A DNA stretch of 64,000 bases from positions 186,001 through 250,000 of the forward strand of contig JAFYYV010000028.1 in assembly GCA_017557405.1 (NCBI GenBank), in the 5' to 3' direction. A program made the translations under genes and the position numbers. This stretch comes from Prevotella sp. (GTDB taxonomy: Bacteria; Bacteroidota; Bacteroidia; Bacteroidales; Bacteroidaceae). The notes under the pieces are model-generated. The model did not search any database, was not told the origin of the DNA, and saw only the letters and a list, made by a program, of their open reading frames with translations. Positions 8,389-15,587 of this stretch are shown here, one piece after another (position 1 is the first letter of the stretch; every line of letters begins with the position of its first letter).

Positions 8389-8835
8389 ATGGCAATTCTT
8401 TACAGAGTTTATCAAGACAACCGCGAAAACGCACTGACCTCAGGCCAGTGGTTCGCACGTGCCGTCCACACGCAGGCCATCAACCTGCAGCAGATGGCAA
8501 TGGAGATCGAGGAGAACGTCTCCGTGAAGTACTCCGACGTAAGCGCCGTGCTCATCGAGCTGGTCAATGTCATGAACCGCCACCTCAACGCTTCCGAGCG
8601 CGTCGTGCTCGATGGCTTCGGCTCGTTCAAAATCGGTCTGAAGACCAAAGGTTCGCTTCGCAAGGAGGACTTCTCCGCGTCGAAGAACATCGTCGGCTCG
8701 CGCATGAATTTCCAGCCAGAATGGAAGGTCACGAAGGAAGGCAACCGCATCAAGAAGTTCCTCAGCAACGTGACCGTCAAGAACATTGCCGACCTCCTGC
8801 CCGAAGAGGAGGAGGAAGGTGAACAGCAGCCGTAA
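8389..8835 (+). CDS. HU/IHF-like DNA-binding protein
   Basis: 148 residues. The pattern fits the HU-type proteins common in Bacteroidetes accessory modules: an N-terminal helical part (QAINLQQMAMEIEEN), the conserved turn LDGFGSFKIGL at about 75-85, then a beta-arm region (SASKNIVGSRMNFQPEWKV) that would grip DNA. The acidic tail EEEEEGEQQ is typical of the group. Its role is DNA bending or nucleoid binding. Own promoter; followed by a GC-rich palindrome and a 22-bp array instead of a classical terminator. Confidence 0.85.
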   Translation: MAILYRVYQDNRENALTSGQWFARAVHTQAINLQQMAMEIEENVSVKYSDVSAVLIELVNVMNRHLNASERVVLDGFGSFKIGLKTKGSLRKEDFSASKNIVGSRMNFQPEWKVTKEGNRIKKFLSNVTVKNIADLLPEEEEEGEQQP

Positions 8836-8836
8836 A

Positions 8837-8889
8837 AGCCTCACCCCCGACCCCTCCCCAAAAAGGGAGGGGAGATTGGAGGGGGCTCC
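8837..8889. repeat. GC-rich palindromic element (copy 3)
   Basis: Starts 2 bp after the HU-like stop with GCCTCACCCCCGACCCCT and continues into CCTCCCC...GGGAGGGGAG and TTGGAGGGGGCTCC. Nearly identical in its first half to the copy at 10933, which also starts just after a stop codon; it may act as a transcript end or stabiliser. Confidence 0.75.
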
Positions 8890-8972
8890 TACATGCCACA
8901 CCTGAGCGCCTCAGGTAATACATCTGAGGCGCTTACTTTTATCATCTGAGATTGCTACATGATAGCTATAGC
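8888..8972. repeat. 22-bp-period dyad array 1 (four units)
   Basis: Units at 8888, 8910, 8932 and 8954: 19-bp degenerate dyads such as CTCAGGTAATACATCTGAG separated by 3-bp linkers (CGC, GCG, ATT). It sits exactly between two GC-rich palindromic elements. Confidence 0.8.
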
Positions 8973-9003
8973 CCCCACCATCCTCCCCCCCGTAGGGGAG
9001 GCA
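8971..9003. repeat. GC-rich palindromic element (copy 4)
   Basis: GCCCCCACCATCCT then CCCCCCGTAGGGGAGG. It abuts array 1 and shares its core with the copy at 6493-6528. Confidence 0.75.
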
Positions 9004-9060
9004 ATAAATTACAAACTCAAAAGGGTAAAAATTATGAGACAAAAACTAAACAAAAACAAT

Positions 9061-9159
9061 ATGAAAAAGGAAACTTGGAAACTCATCATTCAGATGATCG
9101 TAGCCGTTCTCACGGCGATTGCCACCACACTCGGTGTAACTGCTTGCCTCACAAGCTAA
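9061..9159 (+). CDS. Smalltalk small protein (32 residues)
   Basis: MKKETWKLIIQMIVAVLTAI followed by ATTLGVTACLTS. This matches the 'smalltalk' family of roughly 30-residue proteins of Bacteroidetes, which occur beside HU-like and amidase/peptidase genes as here. One hydrophobic segment (about residues 8-28) ends in a Cys-containing LGVTAC motif, so membrane or lipoprotein-like placement is likely. Biological role unknown. It has a Lys-rich start and a preceding AT-rich leader. An in-frame ATG upstream would add residues that do not fit the family. Confidence 0.8.
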   Translation: MKKETWKLIIQMIVAVLTAIATTLGVTACLTS

Positions 9160-9167
9160 ATAAAAAA

Positions 9168-9220
9168 GCCCCAACTCAATTCCTTCTCCTCACCCTTCTG
9201 GGGGAGGACGGGAGGGGGCT
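9168..9220. repeat. GC-rich palindromic element (copy 5)
   Basis: GCCCCAACTC..., CCTCACCCTTCTGGGGGAGG, then ACGGGAGGGGGCT. Related to copies 1-4; it lies directly upstream of a smalltalk-like gene fragment. Confidence 0.65.
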
Positions 9221-9222
9221 CC

Positions 9223-9285
9223 GATTTCCTCACACTTACCGCCACAATACTTGGCGTCGATTATAAATTCAACAGCAAGGAATAA
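9223..9285 (+). pseudogene. Possible remnant of a second smalltalk-like gene
   Basis: The open 3' segment reads DFLTLTATILGVDYKFNSKE and stop. The part LTATILGV parallels LTAIATTLGV of the intact gene 64 bp upstream. No start remains: the GC-rich repeat at 9168-9220 replaces the N-terminal coding region. The match is short, so chance cannot be excluded. Confidence 0.3.
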
Positions 9286-9357
9286 ATCCTTGAATGAAAA
9301 ATTAAAAATGAACAATTAAAAATTAAGATGGAAAAATGGGAAATAATGTTCAATGTT

Positions 9358-9432
9358 GCCCTTTCGGGCGAAGTTCCTCACGCTCGGCAGAATACAAACG
9401 AGTTTGCTTCTGCTCTCACTTAATCGGAACTT
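9358..9432. repeat. Covarying hairpin element, copy A
   Basis: Mini-hairpin GCCC-TTTC-GGGC, then outer arms AAGTTCC (9371-9377) and GGAACTT (9426-9432), inner pairs GGCAGA/TCTGC and AAAC/GTTT. Copies B (12256) and C (63517) keep the layout with compensatory changes. Confidence 0.8.
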
Positions 9433-9465
9433 TCAATGTTCAATAGTCAATGTTCAATGGTTAAT
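9431..9465. repeat. Heptamer tandem repeat
   Basis: Five consecutive 7-bp units of the type GTTCAAT (TTTCAAT, GTTCAAT, AGTCAAT, GTTCAAT, GGTTAAT). The M15 peptidase start codon at 9457 lies inside the fourth unit. Confidence 0.75.
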
Positions 9466-9870
9466 ATAAGATTATCCCCCCACTTTTCGCTCTTTGAAAT
9501 GACTGCTACAAACCACAAGGTGGAGAACACGCCCACGGTTGAGGCCATCGTCAACCTCTGCCGCCTCTGCAACGAAGTCTTGGAGCCAGCGCGAAAGAAG
9601 TACGGCCACCCCATAAAGGTAACCTCTGGCTACCGTTGCAAGAAACTCAACGACCTCGTGGGTGGAGTGAAAACCTCGCGCCACCTCACAGGCCAGGCTG
9701 CCGACCTCCGCGTCGAGAGCAAGGAACTGGGACGAAAACTCTTCGACGCCCTGAAAGACCAGCCCGCCATCGACGAACTGCTCTACGAGCACAAAGGTTC
9801 CGCGTCGTGGATTCATGTCGCATGGGCAGAGCAACCGCGCCACAAAATCAATCTCAACTATGAGGTTTGA
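9457..9870 (+). CDS. Peptidase M15A family protein (D-Ala-D-Ala carboxypeptidase-like)
   Basis: 137 residues from ATG 9457. Zinc-site motifs of the M15A family are visible: SRHLTGQAADL (His and Asp ligands) and the C-terminal SWIHVAW (His ligand); KVTSGYRCKKLN precedes them. The family cleaves peptidoglycan stem peptides; small versions are typical of phage lysis and Bacteroidetes accessory modules with HU and smalltalk neighbours, as here. No signal peptide, so export would need a holin-like partner or it acts on lysis. A start at 9436 would add seven residues. Confidence 0.85.
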   Translation: MVNIRLSPHFSLFEMTATNHKVENTPTVEAIVNLCRLCNEVLEPARKKYGHPIKVTSGYRCKKLNDLVGGVKTSRHLTGQAADLRVESKELGRKLFDALKDQPAIDELLYEHKGSASWIHVAWAEQPRHKINLNYEV

Positions 9871-10010
9871 GTTATGAACTATGCAGAAGAAGATGAGGGA
9901 GTTCGCAACTTTTCGACCGATTATTTGGTAGTTTCCTGAAAATCATATAAATTTGCACTTCAGCAAAGAGTTATTGGAATATTAAACTAAAAACCATTAA
10001 TAAAATAGAA

Positions 10011-10931
10011 ATGAAAAAGATTCTCATGACGATGTGTGCCTTCGTGGCGCTGACAGCTGGGGCGCAGGACATCAAGAACGGTTCCCTTTGGAACATCAAC
10101 AACCTGGAGTATGAGGCCAAGGTGAATGCCGACAAGACGATTTCGTTCAACGCGATGGCGGAGGGCGAGGAGCTGGCGTTCCGTCTCACGCCGAGCAAGA
10201 ACAAGAAGAACGAGTACACGATTGGCGAGGACCCGAAGGCTGACGGTTTCAATCCCTATAGCAAGGCTACGCGTGCGAAGTATGTTGCGGAACAGGGTTG
10301 GAAGCTGCTGTGCCTGTACGACCAGAAGGGTGGCCTGCGTGAGGTGCTCGACGGCTCGTTCGTCGGCTCGGGCGAGAAGGTGGCGATGGGCAAGTGGATG
10401 CAACAGATCATGGGCAAGTATGTGGATAGCTATGGCGATGAATTGGAAATAGGTAATGAGGTCGTTTACAAAAATGGCTTGGCATGTGCGACATACGAGA
10501 ACATCCTCTTCAACGGATGTGTCACAGGGGTGGTGAAGATTACGGGAAACACCCATCTCGACGGCATGTGGGAGGTGGTGCAGACACTCGATGGCCTCAC
10601 GCTCTACGAGGTGAAGCAGGACGAATACGGGATGTTTGAGCGGAAGGGCAATGAGCAGGAGCTCGACTGGATAAACACGGAGCCGCGCTTCGGCTATGCG
10701 AGCATCGTGCTGCTGAACGACAAGCAGTTCCGCAAGATGGACAAGGCGACGCTCCGCATCATGCGCAACTCCATCCTCGCCAAGCACGGCTACGTGATGT
10801 CATCGCCCGACCTGAAGGAGTATTTCGGTAGCAAGGCTTGGTTCTCGCCGCGTCCCTCGAACGATGGCGTCTTCGACGAGCTGACCCTCGTGGAGAGGTT
10901 GAATATTGAGCTGATAAAGGGGGAGGAATAA
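10011..10931 (+). CDS. Secreted YARHG-domain protein
   Basis: 306 residues with a Sec signal peptide (KKILMTMCAFVALTAGAQ). The C-terminal about 65 residues match the YARHG domain: LRIMRNSILAKHGYVMSS, then LKEYFGSKAWF and a final LNIELIK. The function of YARHG is unknown; it is extracellular or periplasmic and often accompanies WG-repeat proteins, as in the next gene. The middle region has no recognised domain. Base composition is GC-rich and unlike the first 5 kb. Confidence 0.85.
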   Translation: MKKILMTMCAFVALTAGAQDIKNGSLWNINNLEYEAKVNADKTISFNAMAEGEELAFRLTPSKNKKNEYTIGEDPKADGFNPYSKATRAKYVAEQGWKLLCLYDQKGGLREVLDGSFVGSGEKVAMGKWMQQIMGKYVDSYGDELEIGNEVVYKNGLACATYENILFNGCVTGVVKITGNTHLDGMWEVVQTLDGLTLYEVKQDEYGMFERKGNEQELDWINTEPRFGYASIVLLNDKQFRKMDKATLRIMRNSILAKHGYVMSSPDLKEYFGSKAWFSPRPSNDGVFDELTLVERLNIELIKGEE

Positions 10932-10932
10932 A

Positions 10933-10970
10933 AGCCTCACCCCCGACCCCTCTCCAAAGGGCGAGGGGAG
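10933..10970. repeat. GC-rich palindromic element (copy 6)
   Basis: GCCTCACCCCCGACCCCT, then TCTCCAAAGGGCGAGGGGAG. It begins immediately after the YARHG stop codon, as copy 3 does after the HU-like gene. Confidence 0.75.
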
Positions 10971-11004
10971 TAAATAGCTAAATCGATAAATCAATCGTGA
11001 AATC

Positions 11005-11044
11005 GGACTCGCTACGCGCTTTTACAAAGCAAAGCGACTAAAAG
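11005..11044 (-). repeat. Second intergenic element family, copy D1
   Basis: The reverse complement (CTTTTAGTCGCT...GCTTTGTAAAAGCG) matches the element at 41464-41506. It contains a GCTTTG-T-AAAAGC mini-hairpin. Confidence 0.65.
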
Positions 11045-11069
11045 AAATTGTCAAATCGTAAATTGCTAT

Positions 11070-12242
11070 ATGAAACGGAACATTCTATTTGTATTTGCCG
11101 TGTTGATGCTTGCGGCATGTGGGGACAAAAAGCCGCAGAACACGAGTGGGGGAGAGAGTGGCGACAGCACGAAGGTGAGCGTGGCTACTGACGAGGGCCA
11201 AGCCGAGGAGGACGACAGCTATGACCTGGAGGCCATTGCGAAGGTCATTGAGGGCTGCGAGGACCTGGGGAACTTCAGCGACGGATTGGCTGGCGTGAAG
11301 AAGAACGGCAAGGTGGGTTACATCGACAAGAAGGGTCGCACGGTGATTCCCTTCGAGTACGACGGTCCCATCCAGATCTTCAGCGAGGGCATCGTCACGG
11401 TGTTCAAGGGCGATGACAACATCTACATGGACACGTCGGGCAAGGAACTGTTTCGCACGAAGAGTTTCGGGCGCTACTACGATGGATTGAGCGCGGTGAG
11501 AGAGAACGGATTGATCGGCTTCAAGGACAAGACGGGCAAGACGGTGATTTCTTGCGACTACGACTATGCAGGCGAGTTCAGCGACGGGATGTGCTGGGTG
11601 ACGAAGAAGGACGGCAAGATAGGCTTCATCGACAAGACGGGTAAGCTGGTGATTCCCTGCCAGTATGAATGGCCTGCCGAGCGCTCTCCACGCGACTTCC
11701 ACGAGGGACTCTGTTGCGTGATGGTGGAGGACAGCCACGAGTGGTTCGGCTTCATCGACAAGACGGGCAAGCGTGCATTCCCGGGCATCTACGGCTCGGA
11801 GTCGGATTTCCATGAGGGGCTGGCATACGCGAGGGAGGTCTTCCGCAACGGCGACAGCTATGAATGGAAGGACGGCTATATCGACAAGACGGGCAAGATG
11901 GTGATTGAGCTGGAGGAAGACTGCTGGGGCGAGTCGTTCTGCGACGGCGTGGCCATCGTGAGGAAACTCGGCAACCCCGTCTATGCCATTGACAAGACGG
12001 GCAAGAAGGTCTTTGATATCGACCCGCAATACAAGCAGTTCGACCACTATGGCGATGGTGCCTGGGTGGTGTGGGACGGCACTCACATGGGATATATGGA
12101 CACGACGGGCAAGCTCATCGTGCCGTGCAAATACTACGCATACAACGCCTTCTCGGAGGGATTGGCGGCCCTTCAGGACAAACAGAATGGTCGCTGGGGC
12201 TTCGTGGACAAAGAGGGGAGGACGACGTTCTCCCAAAATTGA
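11070..12242 (+). CDS. WG-repeat lipoprotein
   Basis: 390 residues. The lipoprotein signal ends at the lipobox LMLAAC (Cys about 17), followed by a Ser/Thr/Glu-rich tether. The rest consists of about nine WG-type repeats with the recurring pattern GxIDKTGKxVIPxxY (for example GYIDKKGRTVIPFEY and GFIDKTGKLVIPCQY), predicted as repeated beta units. WG proteins bind partners at the cell surface; no enzymatic function is known. It probably acts with the YARHG protein upstream. Confidence 0.9.
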   Translation: MKRNILFVFAVLMLAACGDKKPQNTSGGESGDSTKVSVATDEGQAEEDDSYDLEAIAKVIEGCEDLGNFSDGLAGVKKNGKVGYIDKKGRTVIPFEYDGPIQIFSEGIVTVFKGDDNIYMDTSGKELFRTKSFGRYYDGLSAVRENGLIGFKDKTGKTVISCDYDYAGEFSDGMCWVTKKDGKIGFIDKTGKLVIPCQYEWPAERSPRDFHEGLCCVMVEDSHEWFGFIDKTGKRAFPGIYGSESDFHEGLAYAREVFRNGDSYEWKDGYIDKTGKMVIELEEDCWGESFCDGVAIVRKLGNPVYAIDKTGKKVFDIDPQYKQFDHYGDGAWVVWDGTHMGYMDTTGKLIVPCKYYAYNAFSEGLAALQDKQNGRWGFVDKEGRTTFSQN

Positions 12243-12255
12243 CAATTTGACAATT

Positions 12256-12331
12256 GCCCTATCGGGCGAAGTTTCTCATGCTCGGCAAAGCTCAAATGTA
12301 ATTTGGCTCTGCTCTCGCTTAATCGAAACTT
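12256..12331. repeat. Covarying hairpin element, copy B
   Basis: Mini-hairpin GCCC-TATC-GGGC, then arms AAGTTTC (12269-12275) and GAAACTT (12325-12331). Compared with copy A the C/G pair became T/A on both sides. Flanked by ACAATTTG and ACAATGT short repeats. Confidence 0.8.
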
Positions 12332-12403
12332 TTACAATGTACAATGTACAATTGATTTTACGATTTTACTATTTCACGATTTTACAATTACCAAGGCATT
12401 TGG

Positions 12404-12446
12404 CTTCTAACTCCCTTTAACTCCTTCTAACTCCTTCTAACTCCTG
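12404..12446. repeat. 10-bp tandem repeat
   Basis: Four consecutive units of about 10 bp with consensus CTTCTAACTC between the WG gene and the tRNA promoter. No gene in this 316-bp gap. Confidence 0.7.
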
Positions 12447-12482
12447 TAATAAATTCTTTTTTCAAAAAAAGTTGCGAAAAAG

Positions 12483-12513
12483 TTTGTGGTGTCAAAAAAA
12501 TGTGTTACCTTTG
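12483..12513 (+). promoter_or_regulatory. Promoter of the tRNA cluster
   Basis: TTTG (12483-12486), 19 bp, TACCTTTG (12506-12513): a perfect Bacteroidetes -33/-7 pair, 45 bp before the first tRNA. Confidence 0.8.
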
Positions 12514-12558
12514 CACCGCATTTAGAGAAATGCTCCATATTTGACGATGTGGATGAAC

Positions 12559-12631
12559 GCGGAAATAGCTCAGTTGGTAGAGCACAACCTTGCCAAGGTT
12601 GGGGTCGCGGGTCCGAGTCCCGTTTTCCGCT
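12559..12631 (+). tRNA. tRNA-Gly (GCC)
   Basis: 73 nt with acceptor GCGGAAA/TTTCCGC, anticodon loop TTGCCAA and a GTCCGAGTC T-arm region; CCA not encoded. Identical copy at 12889-12961. Confidence 0.95.
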
Positions 12632-12687
12632 CAAAACATTCTGAAACGGCGGAAGTTGAAGATTTGGGTTTTCAACTTCTATGATTT

Positions 12688-12769
12688 GCCCAGGTGGCGG
12701 AATTGGTAGACGCGCACGTTTCAGGTGCGTGTGCCGCGAGGTGTGCAGGTTCGAGTCCTGTTCTGGGCA
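12688..12769 (+). tRNA. tRNA-Leu (CAG)
   Basis: Class II tRNA with a long variable arm. Acceptor GCCCAGG pairs with TTCTGGGC; anticodon loop TTCAGGT gives CAG; T-arm GGTTCGAGTCC. Confidence 0.95.
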
Positions 12770-12797
12770 CACTGCTTTCAGAATGTTTCAATTTGAT

Positions 12798-12881
12798 GGA
12801 GAGGTGGCGGAATTGGTAGACGCGCTACTTTGAGGGGGTAGTGTCAATTGCGACGTGGGAGTTCGAGTCTCCTCCTCTTCA
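12798..12881 (+). tRNA. tRNA-Leu (GAG)
   Basis: Acceptor GGAGAGG pairs with CCTCTTC; anticodon loop TTGAGGG gives GAG; long variable arm. CCA follows in the DNA (12882-12884), unlike the other three tRNAs here. Confidence 0.95.
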
Positions 12882-12888
12882 CCACTTC

Positions 12889-12961
12889 GCGGAAATAGCT
12901 CAGTTGGTAGAGCACAACCTTGCCAAGGTTGGGGTCGCGGGTCCGAGTCCCGTTTTCCGCT
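12889..12961 (+). tRNA. tRNA-Gly (GCC), second copy
   Basis: Identical over 73 nt to the first tRNA-Gly of the cluster; probably a recent duplication within one transcription unit. Confidence 0.95.
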
Positions 12962-13016
12962 CTTTTTTGTGAGATTTTGTGAGAGAAACATATCCTTATA
13001 TTTTTTTAGACAATCA

Positions 13017-13568
13017 ATGAATTTATATTTAAGATACTTTGATAAGGAAACATTAGTGCATAGTGTTGACGAGGCTATTGATTTCCTTCGTTCTATTCAG
13101 GAGATAGGTGTTGATGAAGAGCTGGAGGCCGACATCCGCGATTATGCCGCCAGCGATGTGTTCTACCCGAAGCGTTACAAGGTGCGTCAACGCGTGTATT
13201 TCATCATCATCAAGACAACTGCAGAGACGATGCTCGATTTCAAGCAGAAGAAAGCCGTCCGCCCGATGGCTCCTGCTCCAGGTATGGACAGACGTGACTT
13301 GGCTGCCAGTGCCATCACCCGACTGACGGAGATGCGTCCGGGTTGGTACGAGGGTTCGCTGGACTTCAAGCGTGTGGTGATGATTCCTGCCACTGGCAAG
13401 CACGAGTATCGCGACACACATTTCGTGGCGCAATGCAAGGCCAACTCGGGTATGGATTGCTACAACCGCATCGTGGAGCATCTGCGTGAGCGCGTGGATG
13501 GTCGCTCGCAGTTCCCTTCGGCAAAAGGAAAGAACTTCCATTTCAAGTATCTGGGCATGTGGAAATAA
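13017..13568 (+). CDS. Conserved-looking protein of unknown function
   Basis: 183 residues from the ATG at 13017; the longer open frame runs back into the tRNA-Gly and cannot be coding. No signal peptide or membrane segment. Features seen: acidic helical N-terminus (IDFLRSIQEIGVDEELEADI), a central KTTAETMLDFKQKK segment, and a basic C-terminus ending FHFKYLGMWK. I do not recognise the family. It lies 17 bp before ssb, so the two may be co-transcribed. Confidence 0.75.
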   Translation: MNLYLRYFDKETLVHSVDEAIDFLRSIQEIGVDEELEADIRDYAASDVFYPKRYKVRQRVYFIIIKTTAETMLDFKQKKAVRPMAPAPGMDRRDLAASAITRLTEMRPGWYEGSLDFKRVVMIPATGKHEYRDTHFVAQCKANSGMDCYNRIVEHLRERVDGRSQFPSAKGKNFHFKYLGMWK

Positions 13569-13585
13569 CTCAACGCGCGTGAGAT

Positions 13586-13990
13586 ATGAATAAGGTGATG
13601 TTGATAGGCAATGTGGGGAAGGAGCCGGATGTGCGCTACTATGAGGCGGATCAGGCTGTCGCCCAGCTTCCGTTGGCAACGACGGAGCGCGGCTATACCT
13701 TGCCCAACGGCACTCAGGTGCCTGAGCATACGGATTGGCACAACCTGGTGTTCTACCGCAGTTTGGCCAAGGTGGTGGAGAAGTATGTGCACAAGGGTGA
13801 CAAACTCTATGTGGACGGCCGCATCCGCTACAGATATTATGACGACCAGCGTGGCCAGCGCCGTTTCGTGACCGAGGTGCTCGTGGAGAACATGGAGATG
13901 CTCACTCCGAAACCGACCGGTACGGCAACGACTCCCGAGCCCGTGCAACAGCAACCAGAAGACAACGACGATGGCAACCTGCCATTCTAA
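13586..13990 (+). CDS. ssb: Single-stranded DNA-binding protein
   Basis: 134 residues, the OB-fold of bacterial SSB: MNKVMLIGNVGKEPDVRYY start, TDWHNLVFYRSLAKVVEKYV, and VDGRIRYRYYDDQ. The acidic linker ends DNDDGNLPF, the variant of the C-terminal tip (consensus DDDIPF) that recruits replication and repair partners. It coats ssDNA as a tetramer. Followed after 13 bp by gldE, the order known from other Bacteroidetes (mutY-ssb-gldE-gldD). Confidence 0.96.
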   Translation: MNKVMLIGNVGKEPDVRYYEADQAVAQLPLATTERGYTLPNGTQVPEHTDWHNLVFYRSLAKVVEKYVHKGDKLYVDGRIRYRYYDDQRGQRRFVTEVLVENMEMLTPKPTGTATTPEPVQQQPEDNDDGNLPF

Positions 13991-14003
13991 ATCCATATAA
14001 GAA

Positions 14004-15341
14004 TTGGACCTTTCAGACATACAGCAAATAGGAGACTTGGTAACATTCCACCCGTTGACGTTCGGGGTGGTGATGGCGTTCTTATTGGCCATTGTGCTGC
14101 TCTTGCTCTCGGGATTTGCCAGCGGTTCTGAAATTGCGTTCTTCAGCCTTTCACCATCTGACTTGGCGGAGCTCGACGAGGAGAAGTCGGCTTCGGACAA
14201 GAACATCAAGATGCTTCGAGAAGATAGTGAACGGACACTCGCTACGATATTGATTACCAACAACTTTATCAACGTGACCATCATCATGTTGCTCAACTTT
14301 GTGTTCGCGTCGTTGGTGAAGTTCAAGGCCGAGTGGCTGGAGTTCGTTTGCATCACCATCTTGCTCACTTTCCTGTTGCTGCTCTTTGGCGAAATCATGC
14401 CAAAGGTGTATAGCCGTCAGAATCCTTTGAAGTCGTGTCGCCGCTATGTGAACGGCATTCTCTTCGCCCGTCGGTTGTTCTGGCCGTTGGCGTCGTTGCT
14501 GATGCGTAGCGGCACGTTGGCCGAGAAGGTGGTGCAGAAGGAGAACCACGTGCTGAGCGTGGACGACCTGGAGCAGGCGCTGGAGCTGACCGACAAGGAG
14601 GAGATCAAGGACGAGCAGAGCATGTTGCAGGGCATCATCCGCTTCGGTGACGAGACGGCGAAGGAGGTGATGACGAGCCGTCAGGACATTGTGGACCTCG
14701 ACATCAACAGCAGCTTTTCCGACGTGCTGAAGTGCATCGTGGAGAACAACTACAGCCGTATTCCCATCTATCAGGACAACACCGACAACATTCGTGGCGT
14801 GTTGTATATCAAGGACTTGCTGCCGCACCTCTCGAAGCCCGCGAATTTCCGTTGGCAGAGCATGATTCGTCCGCCGTATTTCGTGCCCGAGACGAAAAAG
14901 ATTGACGACCTGCTGCGCGAGTTCCAGGAGAACAAGGTGCACATCGCCATTGTGGTGGACGAGTTCGGCGGTACGAGCGGATTGGTGACGTTGGAGGATA
15001 TCCTGGAGGAGATTGTGGGCGAGATCAACGACGAGTTCGACGAGGAGGAGAAGTACTACTCGAAGTTGAACTACAACACCTACGTGTTTGAGGGAAAGAC
15101 CTTGCTGAGCGACTTCTGCAAGATCATCAAGGTGGACGACGACGAGTTTTCGGAGGTGGAGGGTGACGCCGACTCGCTGGCAGGCTTGCTGCTTGAGTTG
15201 AAGGGTGAATTCCCGAGCATCCACGAGAAATTGGAATACAAAAACTACACGTTCGAGGTTCTGGGTATCGAGGAACGTCGAATCAGCCGCATCAAGGTGA
15301 CCATCCACGAGAAAAACCATGCGACGGAATCGCATGATTGA
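14004..15341 (+). CDS. gldE: GldE-type CBS/CorC-domain membrane protein
   Basis: 445 residues. An N-terminal DUF21 (CNNM-like) membrane region with about four spans (VMAFLLAIVLLLLSGFASG; IIMLLNFVFASLV; FLLLLFGEIMPKVYS) is followed by paired CBS domains (about 210-330) and a CorC-type C-terminal domain (about 350-440) with VDEFGGTSGLVTLEDILEEI. The family is tied to ion or metabolite transport; in gliders it supports gliding and type IX secretion, but non-gliding Bacteroidales keep it. The start is TTG at 14004; the first ATG in frame (14073) would cut into the first span. Confidence 0.92.
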   Translation: MDLSDIQQIGDLVTFHPLTFGVVMAFLLAIVLLLLSGFASGSEIAFFSLSPSDLAELDEEKSASDKNIKMLREDSERTLATILITNNFINVTIIMLLNFVFASLVKFKAEWLEFVCITILLTFLLLLFGEIMPKVYSRQNPLKSCRRYVNGILFARRLFWPLASLLMRSGTLAEKVVQKENHVLSVDDLEQALELTDKEEIKDEQSMLQGIIRFGDETAKEVMTSRQDIVDLDINSSFSDVLKCIVENNYSRIPIYQDNTDNIRGVLYIKDLLPHLSKPANFRWQSMIRPPYFVPETKKIDDLLREFQENKVHIAIVVDEFGGTSGLVTLEDILEEIVGEINDEFDEEEKYYSKLNYNTYVFEGKTLLSDFCKIIKVDDDEFSEVEGDADSLAGLLLELKGEFPSIHEKLEYKNYTFEVLGIEERRISRIKVTIHEKNHATESHD

Positions 15342-15470
15342 CAACGTTTTCCGCACTTTTCACGACGCTTTTTCCTATTATTTTCGTTTACATTCGGTAG
15401 TTTTAGTTAAATATCATTAACAGACGACAGAGTGCAGGGGAGAAACGGGTGGAATATGAAATGATTTTTG

Positions 15471-15494
15471 TAACTTTGCAGCCGCTTTGCGGCT
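15471..15494 (+). promoter_or_regulatory. rpsA promoter -7 box and start-site hairpin
   Basis: TAACTTTG (15471-15478) is followed at once by AGCCGC-TTT-GCGGCT (15480-15494), a perfect 6-bp hairpin at the expected RNA 5' end. The leader is about 100 nt, long enough for the autogenous control known for S1 in other bacteria; no clear -33 box. Confidence 0.55.
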
Positions 15495-15587
15495 TTCGGC
15501 AACGGGAGATGGCAGGGCAACCGTGAGTATTTATACATAAAGTCCAACTTTATTAATTTACAAACAAAACTTTTTTTAATTAACATT

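Noticed and set aside
8440-8901. Minus-strand frame opposite the HU-like gene
   Set aside because: Long antisense frame caused by GC-rich codons; the plus-strand protein matches a known fold.
5600-9900. Complete prophage
   Set aside because: HNH, replication-type, HU-like and M15 genes are present, but no integrase, terminase, capsid or tail gene and no attachment repeats were found.
12855-13568. Longer start for the gene before ssb
   Set aside because: The upstream part of the frame runs through the second tRNA-Gly, so the ATG at 13017 is used.
14151-15356. 401-residue frame antisense to gldE (and similar ones antisense to rpsA, gdhA, the WG-repeat gene and GH20)
   Set aside because: Leu/His/Arg/Val-rich composition typical of antisense shadows; the opposite strand carries clear families.
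15479-15587. Riboswitch in the rpsA leader
   Set aside because: Only one short hairpin is visible and no known riboswitch core; autogenous control by S1 is the simpler idea.
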